Below are positions 35,191 to 47,000 of a DNA stretch of 64,000 bases, in pieces; position 1 is the first letter of the stretch; every line of letters begins with the position of its first letter. The DNA is from Strongylocentrotus droebachiensis (lineage: Eukaryota > Echinodermata > Echinoidea > Camarodonta > Strongylocentrotidae), in assembly GCA_035222895.1 (NCBI GenBank), contig JAVYIG010001614.1, forward strand, positions 1 to 64,000, given 5' to 3'. A program made the translations under genes and the position numbers. The notes under the pieces were generated by a model. It ran no database searches. It saw only the letters and a list, made by a program, of their open reading frames with translations, and was not told where the DNA came from.

Positions 35191-36240
35191 GCCTCGCCGC
35201 TACATCACCACCACCCCAAAAGATCCAGAACCAAGCCTCCTCGATAAGACTGTCCGGCCCTGTACTTTCAAAACTATACTCGGCGGTCCATACAGCTGGC
35301 ATATGGCTGTATATAGCAGCTGCGTAGGGGCATCCCATTAAAACAAATCACCATTAACATTCCCCTGTGGCGTCTTTGCCCGAATATCGACCTTTCAGTT
35401 TCTAGCTATGTTTTTGCGTGTGAAGGAAGCGAGTGAGCAAAACTACACCGATGTATCCATCGATAGTCTTTAAATGCTACTTCTCCACTAAGTAACATAA
35501 ACAAATTTACAAAGAGGAGAACCGTTTTCCCTTGATATTGTGACTGTCGCTCGAGGAGGGCAGCCCCGATATTCCGTCTGTTCTAAGCTGTCGGTTTTTA
35601 TCCAACAAATACATAGAAATTATCATTTTTCAGCCTTTTACAGACAAAAATATAATTGTAATCTGTCAACAATTTGCAATCAAAGCTGAGAAAATCTAGG
35701 CATATATTGGTTTGCTGCTATAAATAGGCTAAAACTTCAAGATAGTAATACGTAAGGCCTAAGTTAGGCTAAGTAAACGTTGTGTTAACCCGAGTTACTC
35801 ATACCCCAAACCGACTCGGCCGAAGTCGGACTCAACACCATTTTAAAAAATTAAATTCGGTATACGGCACGTTCGATTTATAGTACAAAAATTGATGTTT
35901 GTTTTTAAATATGCATCGCCGTCCGAGATTTGAATAGTACAATTTTTGTTTAAAGCATTTACTTGATAAACAAAATATACACTAAGTAGAATCATGACAA
36001 TATAAGTAAACATTCTTTATGCAAATGTAAATTACTCATGAACATATAGTACACGCACGTAAGTCTACCACAAAATTAGCTGTACATTTTAAATGTATCG
36101 GTGAAGGTTCAACATAGTATAACGTAAAGGATGACCGCAAAAGGTAGAGACTGAAAGAGTAAGGCATATTAAAGAAAGCTCCATAATTATTAACTCAAAG
36201 GCAGTTGGGAGGGAGATAGTGTGTATGAAAGGTGTGGAAT
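35190..36240. other. Unassigned spacer before duplication unit 2
   Basis: No supported gene or element. A GA-rich stretch begins at about 36,245. Confidence 0.4.
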
Positions 36241-36244
36241 GATC

Positions 36245-36885
36245 GAGAGACAGATGGATTGGGAGAGAGAGAGGGAGAGATAGAGTAGACAAAAGGAGGA
36301 GAGAGAGATAGAGAGAGGGAGAGAGAGAGAGAGAGAGATGGGGGGGGGTCGGTTCAAGAAAAGAATGAAGAACCGGAGTAAGTGGTTATGCGTCCACATT
36401 CAACAATATTATGAAATAGTACATCATTAACGTGTGGAAACATATTTTGTTTAATAAGTTTCTCACAGTATATACGTAATTATTACCATCGACAAATAAA
36501 ACAAATATGTATATTGATATCAAATATCATGAGGGAAGAGATGCAAACAAATACGTTTTTAATAAAGAAGATTCTATAAGCCCCACATTCAGTTTTTTAT
36601 GAACTACAAGACTCTATAAGATTTTATTTAAACCCCAAATCAATGAAAGTCTTATCAAAACTAGTGTTCGAAACTGTAATCCTGTTGAACGGACATTACA
36701 TAATTATAAGGACCTTAATCGTTAATCCGGGAACCTCCTTTAAAATCCAATTGATCTCGGATTATCTCCTGATCATTGTTGTTTCGTTGTTGAATTGGCT
36801 ACCATAACGATTTCTCTACTCATCCGTGCTGAGAGGTGATTTACTTTCAAAGACTAAGAAGCAACTTGCTTTCCTTGCTTTATAC
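36245..36885. repeat. Left end of duplication unit 2
   Basis: Starts in a GA microsatellite and continues as the counterpart of 411-890 and then of the 2260-2300 region (GAATTGGCTACCATAACGAT, CTCATCCGTGCTGAGAGG). It lacks the LINE end, the 254-bp MITE and the 675-bp foldback found in unit 1, and so shows their empty sites approximately. Confidence 0.65.
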
Positions 36886-36889
36886 AGTC

Positions 36890-37886
36890 TTCAGATTCAT
36901 GTCTATGCTACTAAGTAAGCTTTTTGAGCTTTGTTGAAGTCCAGTGAAAGAATCAAGGAGTCATGAATTCGCTGTGTTAAACGACTCTGCAATGTTCTCG
37001 TTTGTTAGCTAAATAAATGAGTTAGATTATGGATACGGTAAAGGCGATGTTACCCAAAGAGGGAAATTAGGAGAGTATAACTGATCCATTTCTTTGGTGT
37101 TGTTTATAATCTTTACACCATCAATTTTTCTGGACGGCGACTTTTCAGATTTACGTGCAACATTATGGTGGATTGCATTTCACTTTTTGTTCGTCATCTG
37201 CTTTGACGGACAATCGCATAGTTTTCTCAAATGTTGGGACTCCCGTTGATTTTTTAATGTGAATTCGTTATTCATTGTGATCTGTTTCAGCCTCATCCAA
37301 ACCAACTTCATCAGCATTTCTGCCTCAAGAAAAGACCGTGTGGAAATTACAGGAAGGAATGCGTGTAGAAATCTAATCATGAGTATAGAATGAAATGTTT
37401 TGAATTATGATCGTCTAGAACATGCTGAATGCCAATCTAAGAGAGAGAAGATTTTGAAAAACCCCTTCTTGAATCAGCTACCAGCCACTACAGTTACTGT
37501 CATTGCTACTTTCCAGGAGGCAACCCTTTTATCAGAGGATTGGAATCTCCTGTAGGTTCCAGAAAGCCGTAAACTTTATAGAAGCATGGTTTTTACTCGC
37601 ACATCACTATTTTATTTTAAACATAATTCTTAAAATACCGTTTTGTTGTTGTCTGCAGTCTGCACCATCACCTACTGTCACAATACATCCCGATTTAGCG
37701 TGGAAAAGCTGCTTCAGGGATTGTCTCGTCACGGGTTGAAGGTTCAAGAAGATAGAGAGACGGAGAGAGAGAGCTGAGGAGAAGAGCCAAGGTAACAGAT
37801 CAACTTGGGGATAGGGGATCGAGAGGCAGAAAGGGAAGTAGTAAGAAGAAAGAATTGCTTGAACTTGAGGGGTAAAATAATCCGAA
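36890..37886 (+). promoter_or_regulatory. Conserved upstream region / 5' UTR of lipoxygenase copy 2
   Basis: Collinear with 2998-4002. It should hold promoter and 5' UTR sequence, but no core motif can be placed. The GA tract just before the gene is short here (37,755-37,775), while copy 1 has about 80 bp. Confidence 0.35.
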
Positions 37887-38086
37887 ATGGGGGTACTGTT
37901 GAGTTCCCAGAAACACCGTTTTCATTACTTTGACGTCACAGTCGATACTGGTGATCGTAAGGGATCTGGTACGGATTCTCACATCTACATCGCACTACAT
38001 GACGTCGATGAAAACAGGTCAGTCGACATCGAACTCAATCACACACTCCAGGACAACTTTCAACGGGGTTCAACAGATCACTTTCG
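37887..38086 (+). CDS. Lipoxygenase copy 2, exon 1
   Basis: Begins [15 protein letters not shown] and continues [19 protein letters not shown]. This is the most diverged exon between the copies (13 of 67 residues), mostly before and within the PLAT start. Exact same length and phase as in copy 1. Confidence 0.88.
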
Positions 38087-41000
38087 GTAAGTTTCATACT
38101 AATTTGCATTTCCTCCATGTTGCTTTGCCCAGTAAATTATTTATGTACATAGTTATCCATTGCAAAAATATTTTAATTCACACCTTAGGCACAGTCTCGA
38201 AAAGTTAAAATTTATTTGAACTTTTGCAGTGACCCAAATTCCATTTGATTTCTTGACCTTTAAATGTACTGATCAGTGACCTTCTGATGTTTGTATAACT
38301 TGTATTTTTATTTTTTTAACCTTTGTATCATCTTTTATATACATATATGTTTTTTATTGAATGGAATGAATAAATCTTGAATCTTGAAACCTTAGACAGC
38401 TTCTTCTTCTTCTTGGCTTGGCTTCCTCCAGTTTGGAGAACTGCAGTTGGTGCAGGTGTTGGTAGTACTATAAAAAAGATAGGCAGTTAGCTAGAACATC
38501 GATCAGTCCAGCTAGGTTATATACTGAGGATCGCACGATGACAACACATATTAGAAATCAAATACATCTATAAAAAAAAAATTAGAACGACAACTTCAAG
38601 GTTTCTTGTTGTTGTCGTTCTTGCTGGTTTTTTTTCTATCGTTGTTATCGTTGTTGTTGTTGATGACAACTTCATGATACATTGTTGTCAGTCAGTCAGT
38701 CAGTCTAACCCGTCAATAAATGATATAGAAGCCTCGCTAAAGATGATGGGTTGGACATTCCCCATTTTATATTTTTCATCGACAGATGTTGATGCTTCTT
38801 TTTATCGAGCCTGATCGGCACCCCCTCCCCCTCGCATGGCGTAATTGACCCATTGATTATGGGCTAATTTTTCTATGAATCAATTTCGATATCCCACCCA
38901 ATCCCATGGTCTAGCCATGTCATATCATCAAATTAGTATGTAACTCTAAGTTTCGATCAAAATTTTGATGACCTTATGATAATATTGATATTCCCTAGGA
39001 TATCTTCTGGAGTCAAATCGCTTGCCGATCTCAAATTCATCGAGATTTGGCGCGACACCACCGGGCTCTTCGATGACTGGTGCTGCGAAATCATCACCGT
39101 GGTGGACCTCAGGACCAAGAAAAAATACATCTTCCCCGTTCATCGATGGATCCTGCCTCATAAAATCTTCCATCTTCAGCAGTACGACATGGTTCTACCA
39201 CAGGACGATGAGAAGGCCGCTCAGCGTAGGGACGAGTTGGAAACCAGGAAGCGACTTTATCAGCTTGCTTATGTTGGAGACCTTCAAATACCAAGGGTAA
39301 CGTTTCATGGAAAAATTTGGAACTACTAGATGTCATTTGATCTCATTTTTATTTTTATCATTGTTTATGCATGATTTATTGAATAAGGAACAGATTTATA
39401 ATTTGTGTGTTTATTATAAGTTATTGTTGGTAATTTTTAATCAGACAATGGTGCGCTTAGAAACACCAGTATTAAGCGCCTAATAAATGTTGTGTATTAT
39501 TATTATTATTTGTTTGCCATACTGTTTTCTCATATAAATTAACCTTAAGACATTGCTATTCTCTATTTTCATGTGTAATAATTATTGCTGTAAAACCCTA
39601 TCATTCAGATGGGTAAGAGGAAAAGAAATTATGCGATGTATTTTCTTTTCTAATCATTGTTGAATCGTGTGATTAGTACGTCATGGGTTTTTATAGACTT
39701 AGTGGATCGTTTTGTATTATACATGTATGTAGTTCAATATAATGGTTTGTTTCCAATCTGATGTAGATTAGTTTTTAGCATAGTAAGGGAAAAACGTTCC
39801 TGTTTACACGCTGATTCAATGTACTTCTGTCTTATGCAATGTTTCCATCTCTCTCATCTCATTTTAGATTAAAGATTTTCCGAGTGACGAGGCTTTCTCT
39901 GAAGATTACAAGGTATGTAACAATTCGAATGAAATAGTTATCTGATATTTCAATGAGCTCTAAAGGAGAAAGGATGTGCGTACTGATGGGGGGGGGGAGG
40001 GGTAGTTGACCCCCCATATAAGATTCAAACGTGGTTTATATCTAATTCGATACCAGTGATTTACAAATGTTGCTGAAATGACATGATTTTCCAGGTTCTT
40101 TCTCTCATTTCTGCCCAGTATATAAACGGCGGCACTCCCGGTGGGGGGGGGGGGGGGGGGGCACTGTGCCACCCGCTTTTTCAGGTACCCACAAAAAAGC
40201 CCCTTTTTACATAGGACAAATATTGATACCATTCCGGGTATGACGATGTAGGGGTATATACCAATGTCTAAAAATGGTGTAGGTTTTGTTGATGTTTCCC
40301 TTTGTAGGTACCCTTTTTCCAGAAAGTGCCCTTTTTTGTTGGTGCCCCCTCCATATTTTGGAAGACGCTCCGCCGCCCCTGCATTATGCCATTTGGTGGT
40401 GATAAGGATTTTGTTCTGACCCCCATTGGTTTCCCTCCCCCTTGTCCAGATGAATCGAAAAAATATTTGTATAAGAAAGAAATTATCACATGGATATCTG
40501 CTTATGATAACGAAAGTTATAACTCTTCTTGGCCCATTTTGCCTCCTCAAATATGATTAATGTAAATAGTTGCATTGATTCTTTCATCTGAATGTACCTT
40601 GACCTAATGTTTTTTTATTTCTACTAAACGCCCTCTTTGTTTGGTGCTTTATTGACGGTGAGAAATAAATGGGAAGCGGATGTAAACTTTCAGATTATTA
40701 AGGAAAAACTCGTCCTATGAAGAAACGATAATACTTAGCAAGCGATGTTCTTTTTGTTGTTGTGATTGTAATGATTAGTATATCTCTCTCTCTCACTGTT
40801 CCATGTTTACCCTTACAAAATAAGTGGGACATTCGTAGCATCGCTCTCAAAGTCGGGATCGCAGCCAAAATCCGTGAATTCACGACCGAACGATTTCAAT
40901 CTTTGGATGACATCGAGGACCTCTATTATCCACCGATTCTTCCTAAACCATTGGTGAGTCTGGCAGTGATCAACTTGTTAGGCGTAGCATGGGGCCAGTT

Positions 41001-44000
41001 ATTGGAGGGGCACGTGGTAGTGCACGAAGTTGGGGGAATAATAGACAGCGGGATGTATATACAAAAATTGAAGGAAAAAAATCAAATCAAATTAAATCAA
41101 AGCGAATCGATCGTAAGGGTGAAAGACAACAAGGATCGCGGTAAAAAAAAAAAAGGGGGGGGGGGGCAGGGGGTACAGCCCTAAGGTTTTGTTAGTAGAC
41201 AAGTGCTATACTACGGCATTATGCTCAATCATTCGCACGATGACCCCCACCACCTCGAAAAACGTTCTGCGACTCCTTTAGGCGATTGGTGATATAGTTT
41301 TAGCTTCCCCTATACTTATATTCATTATACACCCTTTCGTTTATTCTTTCTTTGCCTCTATTCCCTATTCCCTCATTTAAACTAAGAGATATTATCAAGT
41401 AGGCCCCCATAGCTACGTCATAAATCCTTCATCAGGTCTGCCGGGTATCCGGACCGCGTAATGTAATCAAACGTCAGCTATATTATTTCCCACTATGTGA
41501 CAACGTAACGTTGACCAATTTTTCTTTGATACATATAATATTCTTGTTCATCTTATTCGCATTTTATTTCATATTTTCCTCCTTCCTCCTCCTTATCCAA
41601 CTTCCTCCTCCGTTTTTCTATTTCTCTCTTCCTTTCAAACATCAACATACAGGCGGTTAACAATTGGAGGTGTGATAAAGAGTTCGGGTATAACCGAATG
41701 AATGGGTGCAACCCAAGTCATATCCGACTTTGCAGCCAAATACCAGATAGGTATGTCAATATGGATGTTCAGAACTAATAATAACAATACTATTCCGTGT
41801 TTATTCAGCGCTTAATATATCGACGATGTCTATAAGCGCTTTACAGATATGTTATCGAGATAAAAGCACTTATCCACCAAACGAGAAAGATCTTTAGTTA
41901 TAAACATTACAGTTTTTGAAGTGACACAATGTGATGCGATTAATTTGTAAGTCCGTTCTTAGTTTCGTGTTAGTTCCGTGATGGGGTGTTGGGGTTTAAG
42001 AGACGAGGAATTAATAGAGAGAGAGAGAGAGAGAGAGAGAATGAGGGAGGGGGGGGGGAGAGAGATACAGATTTTTAACGCCACTTTGATCAGTATATGA
42101 TGTGGATATTCTTGTAAACTTTAAGAATAATATAAACCTAAACAGGAACCAGAATAAGTACAGATTAAAATTCTCTTGGATATCTTGAATTTTGTTCAGC
42201 TTTGCAGTCAGTGAAGACGATCTAAAACCAATACTTGAAGATCTGACTATCGAGGAAGCGATAGACAGAAAACGACTTTTTATCATCAATTTCGAGTTCT
42301 TGCGTGATTTACCTTGCCAGGAAGGAGCAACTGTAAGTAAAGGCTTGATTTAACAACTTTAAATACAGAAGAAAAATTATATTAATTGTGTACATTAAAA
42401 AAACATTAAACTTTTTACACAAGATATATAAGCGACATAGTGACTTCTAATTTGTATTGAAAGTGAACAGAAATATTTGAATATACAATATTTACGTCAT
42501 CATTTTTCTAGATAGATGGTTAACGTTGGTCAGTTTCCTTGCTAACTTAGGTTGTTTGATTAAAATTTTTACTGGTGTTTAATTAAGTAAATAAGAGGAT
42601 CTGCTTGAAAATATTTGATGGAAGTTATTTTTTTTTCTTCTCCTCTTCATTCAACTGTCATTCAAATTTCTTCCATTACTTCTTTGTTTAAAATTGTATT
42701 GCAAGGGATGCAATTCGATGTAAAGCCCACATCGTTAACACAGTTTCTCCTTACTTTTATTTGCTCAGATGTGTGCGCCGAAAGCTTTATTCTTCGTGAA
42801 CAACGAGAAATATCTGATTCCAGTCGCCATTCAACTCTTCCCAGATCCAGCAGATGATAATCCAGTAAAAACTCACTTTTAAATATCATTTTTAGAGCAT
42901 TAAAGGAAAATCCAAATTTAATAGGCAACTAGTAATACAACAAGATCAGAAAAGCAGACTGGTGGAAGTTCGAATTAAGTCAGATGAAATATAAGAATGT
43001 TTTGAATTGTTGAAAGTTGTAATCGCAAAATTTATGGGCATTTCAAATTGGCTTAATTGTTAATGTCACTGTTACGTATAGTAGTGCCGGACAAGTTTTT
43101 TTTTCAAGACAATAAATGACTACAATTTCAATTTGTCTAAATGTTTGACTAGGGAGGGTCTTTTCTTTTAAGAAGAAGTATACTAATATATTAGCCTTAA
43201 CATATTTTGAGTAGAGCCCGGAGAACGAAGGCACTTATGAGAAAATGAGTGATAATCGTGTACGCAACAAACGGAAGAATCTCCTCAATCCACTGGCAAA
43301 ATTGCCAAGTTGAGGTTTCGTTGATTAAGATTAACATTCATACACGTAACTCTCTTTTGTTCTGATATATTCCAAACTTTCTGTTTCTCTTATTAATCTG
43401 CCTAATATAAATGAACTTATAACAAAGGTTGGATTGACCTTTGAATTAAATTTTGCCACATGAGTTTTTGTTTGGTTTCCTATAACAAAACAACAAAACT
43501 ACAACAGCAATAACAACGAACAAAAACAGGGGTATTGTACATTCATGAACCCTCTTCTCTGCTATTCATGTAGGCGTTGCTTTAATTTATTACAGGGTAG
43601 ATTAAACTCTTGCTACTCTGCTTAATATTTGTTTTAACATACCTTTCGGTTCGTTTTGTTAGGTTTAACGTTAGGAATAATGTTTGGTCAATCAAGATGT
43701 GAAATTTAGAATTCGTTTAGAATTGCTGCCTGAACATACTTTGTGGAACAACCGTTGGAAGTGATTTTTTGATAGTTGTGGTCGGAATTCAACCAGAGAT
43801 TGAAACTCATCCTGTGTAAATTAACATCGTTTCTTTTGCTGATCGCCATCTTCCGTTTTCTGTAGCCCATCGCCTGTTGACAGCTATAAACAAACACAAA
43901 TGTTAACTCGGCGTTAAAATCTGTGACTTAATATCCTTCTGGCTCTCGACAGGTTACGACATAATCTAAAACATTGCTTGCTTTTTATAATATCAGGTTT

Positions 44001-47000
44001 TCTACCCTTCTGATCCGGAATACACATGGCTTCTTGCAAAAATGTATTTCTGCAACGCCGACGCGAGTGTGCATCAGGCAGCGTCACATTTTGGAATGAC
44101 GCATGTCGTAATGGAGTCCGCTGCCATAGCAACGCATCATTGTTTGTCGCCATCTCATCCTATATTTCGTCTTCTGGCTCCTCACTTTCTCAACATCATC
44201 GCAATCAACAAGTAAGATGTAGCTAAACACATTTTTAAAACCCGTTAAATTTTGCTAAGATTTTTACAATCATCCAGGCATGAAGTCTTTCGTCTACGGC
44301 TGATTTTGAACGAAACGGAGTTAAGTCTTTTGTTAATTCCGTTTGTTGCTACGGCGGGCAGCCAGTGAAAACGAATTCGTTTAATAAAATTATGGAAATG
44401 CAAGCACTACTTTAAACAAAGAGAACTTTGTTATTCCTAGTTAACTTTTCCTGACTGAGGTGTCACATGAAAGGGCAGAAACTCAACTTTCTAGAAATGT
44501 GATTTTCTCTTTGAAGTTCAGATACCGTCTGCCAAATGACTTTTTGGTGTCCTCTCTTCAAATTAATTTTAATCACTCATGCGTGAAATATGCATTATAT
44601 GAGTTACATCAAAATAATGGAAGAAGAGGATCTAAGCTTTCCAAATATGTATCATTTATTAATTATAATTGTGATTAGGTTATGATAAATCATCGATAAT
44701 TCTCGGTTTTGTTTTTTCTGGGACGCACTGTATATAAATGTGAGCCAATAAAAAGGAAACATATTTTCAAGCCCATATCTATCTCCCTCTCTCCCTTCCT
44801 CTTCTTATTACAGCAAAGGTCTAGACCTCCTCATGGGTAAGGGTAGCATATCGGACACACTAATGGTTACAGGGAGTGTAGGAGTATCTGAAATCATCAA
44901 CCGAACCTGGAAAGAATGGCGTCTTGACCAGCAAGGTTCGTTCTTAAAAGACTTGGAGGATAGGGGTGTGGATGACCCGGATGTGCTTCCTAATTATCAC
45001 TACCGGGACGACGCCCTTCTCATCCACAATGCCATTCGAGAGTATGCGAGGACAATCATCGAGTGTTTCTATGGTGAGATTTGAATACGAACAAAACAAC
45101 ATGAAACAGAAACAAACGCCACTTTTTAAGGCTTTTAGGATATTTTGCCAGTCGGAAGTAAGTGTATACTGTTGACTATATATTGGGTTCACTCTCTGTT
45201 TTCCGTTGCCCACCTTTCCTTGTTTACCCATAATCAACTCAATATTGATCGTTATCATTTTAAAATATCTATGTGTTGTACATTCTGACTATTATAATAT
45301 CAAGTTTATGAAAACGCATCTATTCATATTGATCAAGCGATCCAAACTCAAACTCTATTGCAACTGAAATACTCTGAAACCGTCTGACACAAATTCTTTG
45401 TGAAGAATTATTTTTGGAAAAATTGTATTAAAATGCTAAATGCTAAATAATGGTAGAGGCACACCAAACCAAAAGGAAATGTATGCCCCAATTTCAGTGT
45501 CTTATAAACTTGGTACATAAGGGGAATGATAAATCTAATCGCAAATTGAATCTTTCTTTTGGGCTATCCAGTTTAAAGTAGAGGTTAAATGGGTTTGTTT
45601 ATATGACTATAGATTCACCGGCTAAGATCGAGGGAGACCATGAGCTTCAAGAATGGGGAAGATTTCTTTCTGGTACGAGCTCAAAGACGGGAGAAATCAC
45701 CGTTAAAATGAAGGTAAGAACAAGTTTCATTTCATTGTTTGACTAGACTGTGTTAAAAAGCCTCCATATTGATGGATTCTTGGCCCCGCATTATCCTTAA
45801 ACCGATCGCAAGTCAACAGTCTCCTATCTCTTATGTACATAGTTGCGAATGCGACTGATATCAATCGCAAATAAGGCACGATTAATATCAACTCTTTATA
45901 GACGGGTCCTGGTACAATTCCTTGAAATTTCTGCAGTCCAAGGCAATACTTACCTTTAAAATCCGTTGAAAACTGCGTCCAAAGTCTGGAGAAATATTGA
46001 AAGATACCGCATAATCTTCGGTGAATAAAGAATAGTTAAATAAATATGTAATAAATGTCAAAGAGGTGATAATAATTATGACATAATACTGCTGCTTTTC
46101 CTCATGCTAGTTTCTCATGAAATCTAATTATTTATTAGCAGAAGTTAAAGACCTGTTCCACTTTACTTTTGTCATAAGACTAACCATCGAGAATGAATAG
46201 TATACCATAATATTTCAATGCACCATATATTTAAATATGAATTCAAATTTGTAAACGTTTAACTAGCAACAAGTTATTACATTTGCCTATTATAAATCAT
46301 TATATCTCTATAGTCAGAATGCAAGTTGTATACATTAGTTGTTGCTAGCACTATGAACATGACGGAAAAAGAAAGAGGACAAAATATACAGTTCCTCATT
46401 CTACCCTCAACATTTGCTGTGGTAGACAAAGGAACATCCCTTCACTGCTATTATGTAAAAATGTGTAGAACAGGTGAATATGCATGTGACACCTGTTCTA
46501 CACATTTTTACATAATAGCAATTAAGGGATGTTCCTATGTCTACCACAGCAATTGTTGAGGGTAGAATGAGGAACTGTATATTTTTTCCTCTTTCTTTGT
46601 TCGTCATGTTCATAGTGTAGGTAGGACAAACATTATGTCTTGCATGCTCTACCCATCAAGTAGTCTAGACCTAATCAATTTTCATTCTGACTACTCGAAT
46701 ACCATTATTCGTAAGAGGTAAATGAAATATTTAATAGATGAGGCACTGAAAAAAGACGCATACGCAGTTTTACATTTTATAACAACACGAAAATTACCCA
46801 TTAAATCAATAAATAGGGCGTCCCCAACGATGGGAACTTTCGATCAGCGGAAGATGTTTCAGAAGTCGTGACGGGTTTCATCTTCATCTGCAGCGTCACC
46901 CACGCAGCCGTTAACTTCGGAATATATGATCAATACGCTTTCCCGCCAAGTTATCCTGGCTGGCTTCATGGGGATCCTCCCACGTCAGGGGCGGATCTAG

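Noticed and set aside
46326-46613. Two opposite-strand frames with nearly the same peptide
   Set aside because: Mirror translations of the CACTA MITE hairpin.
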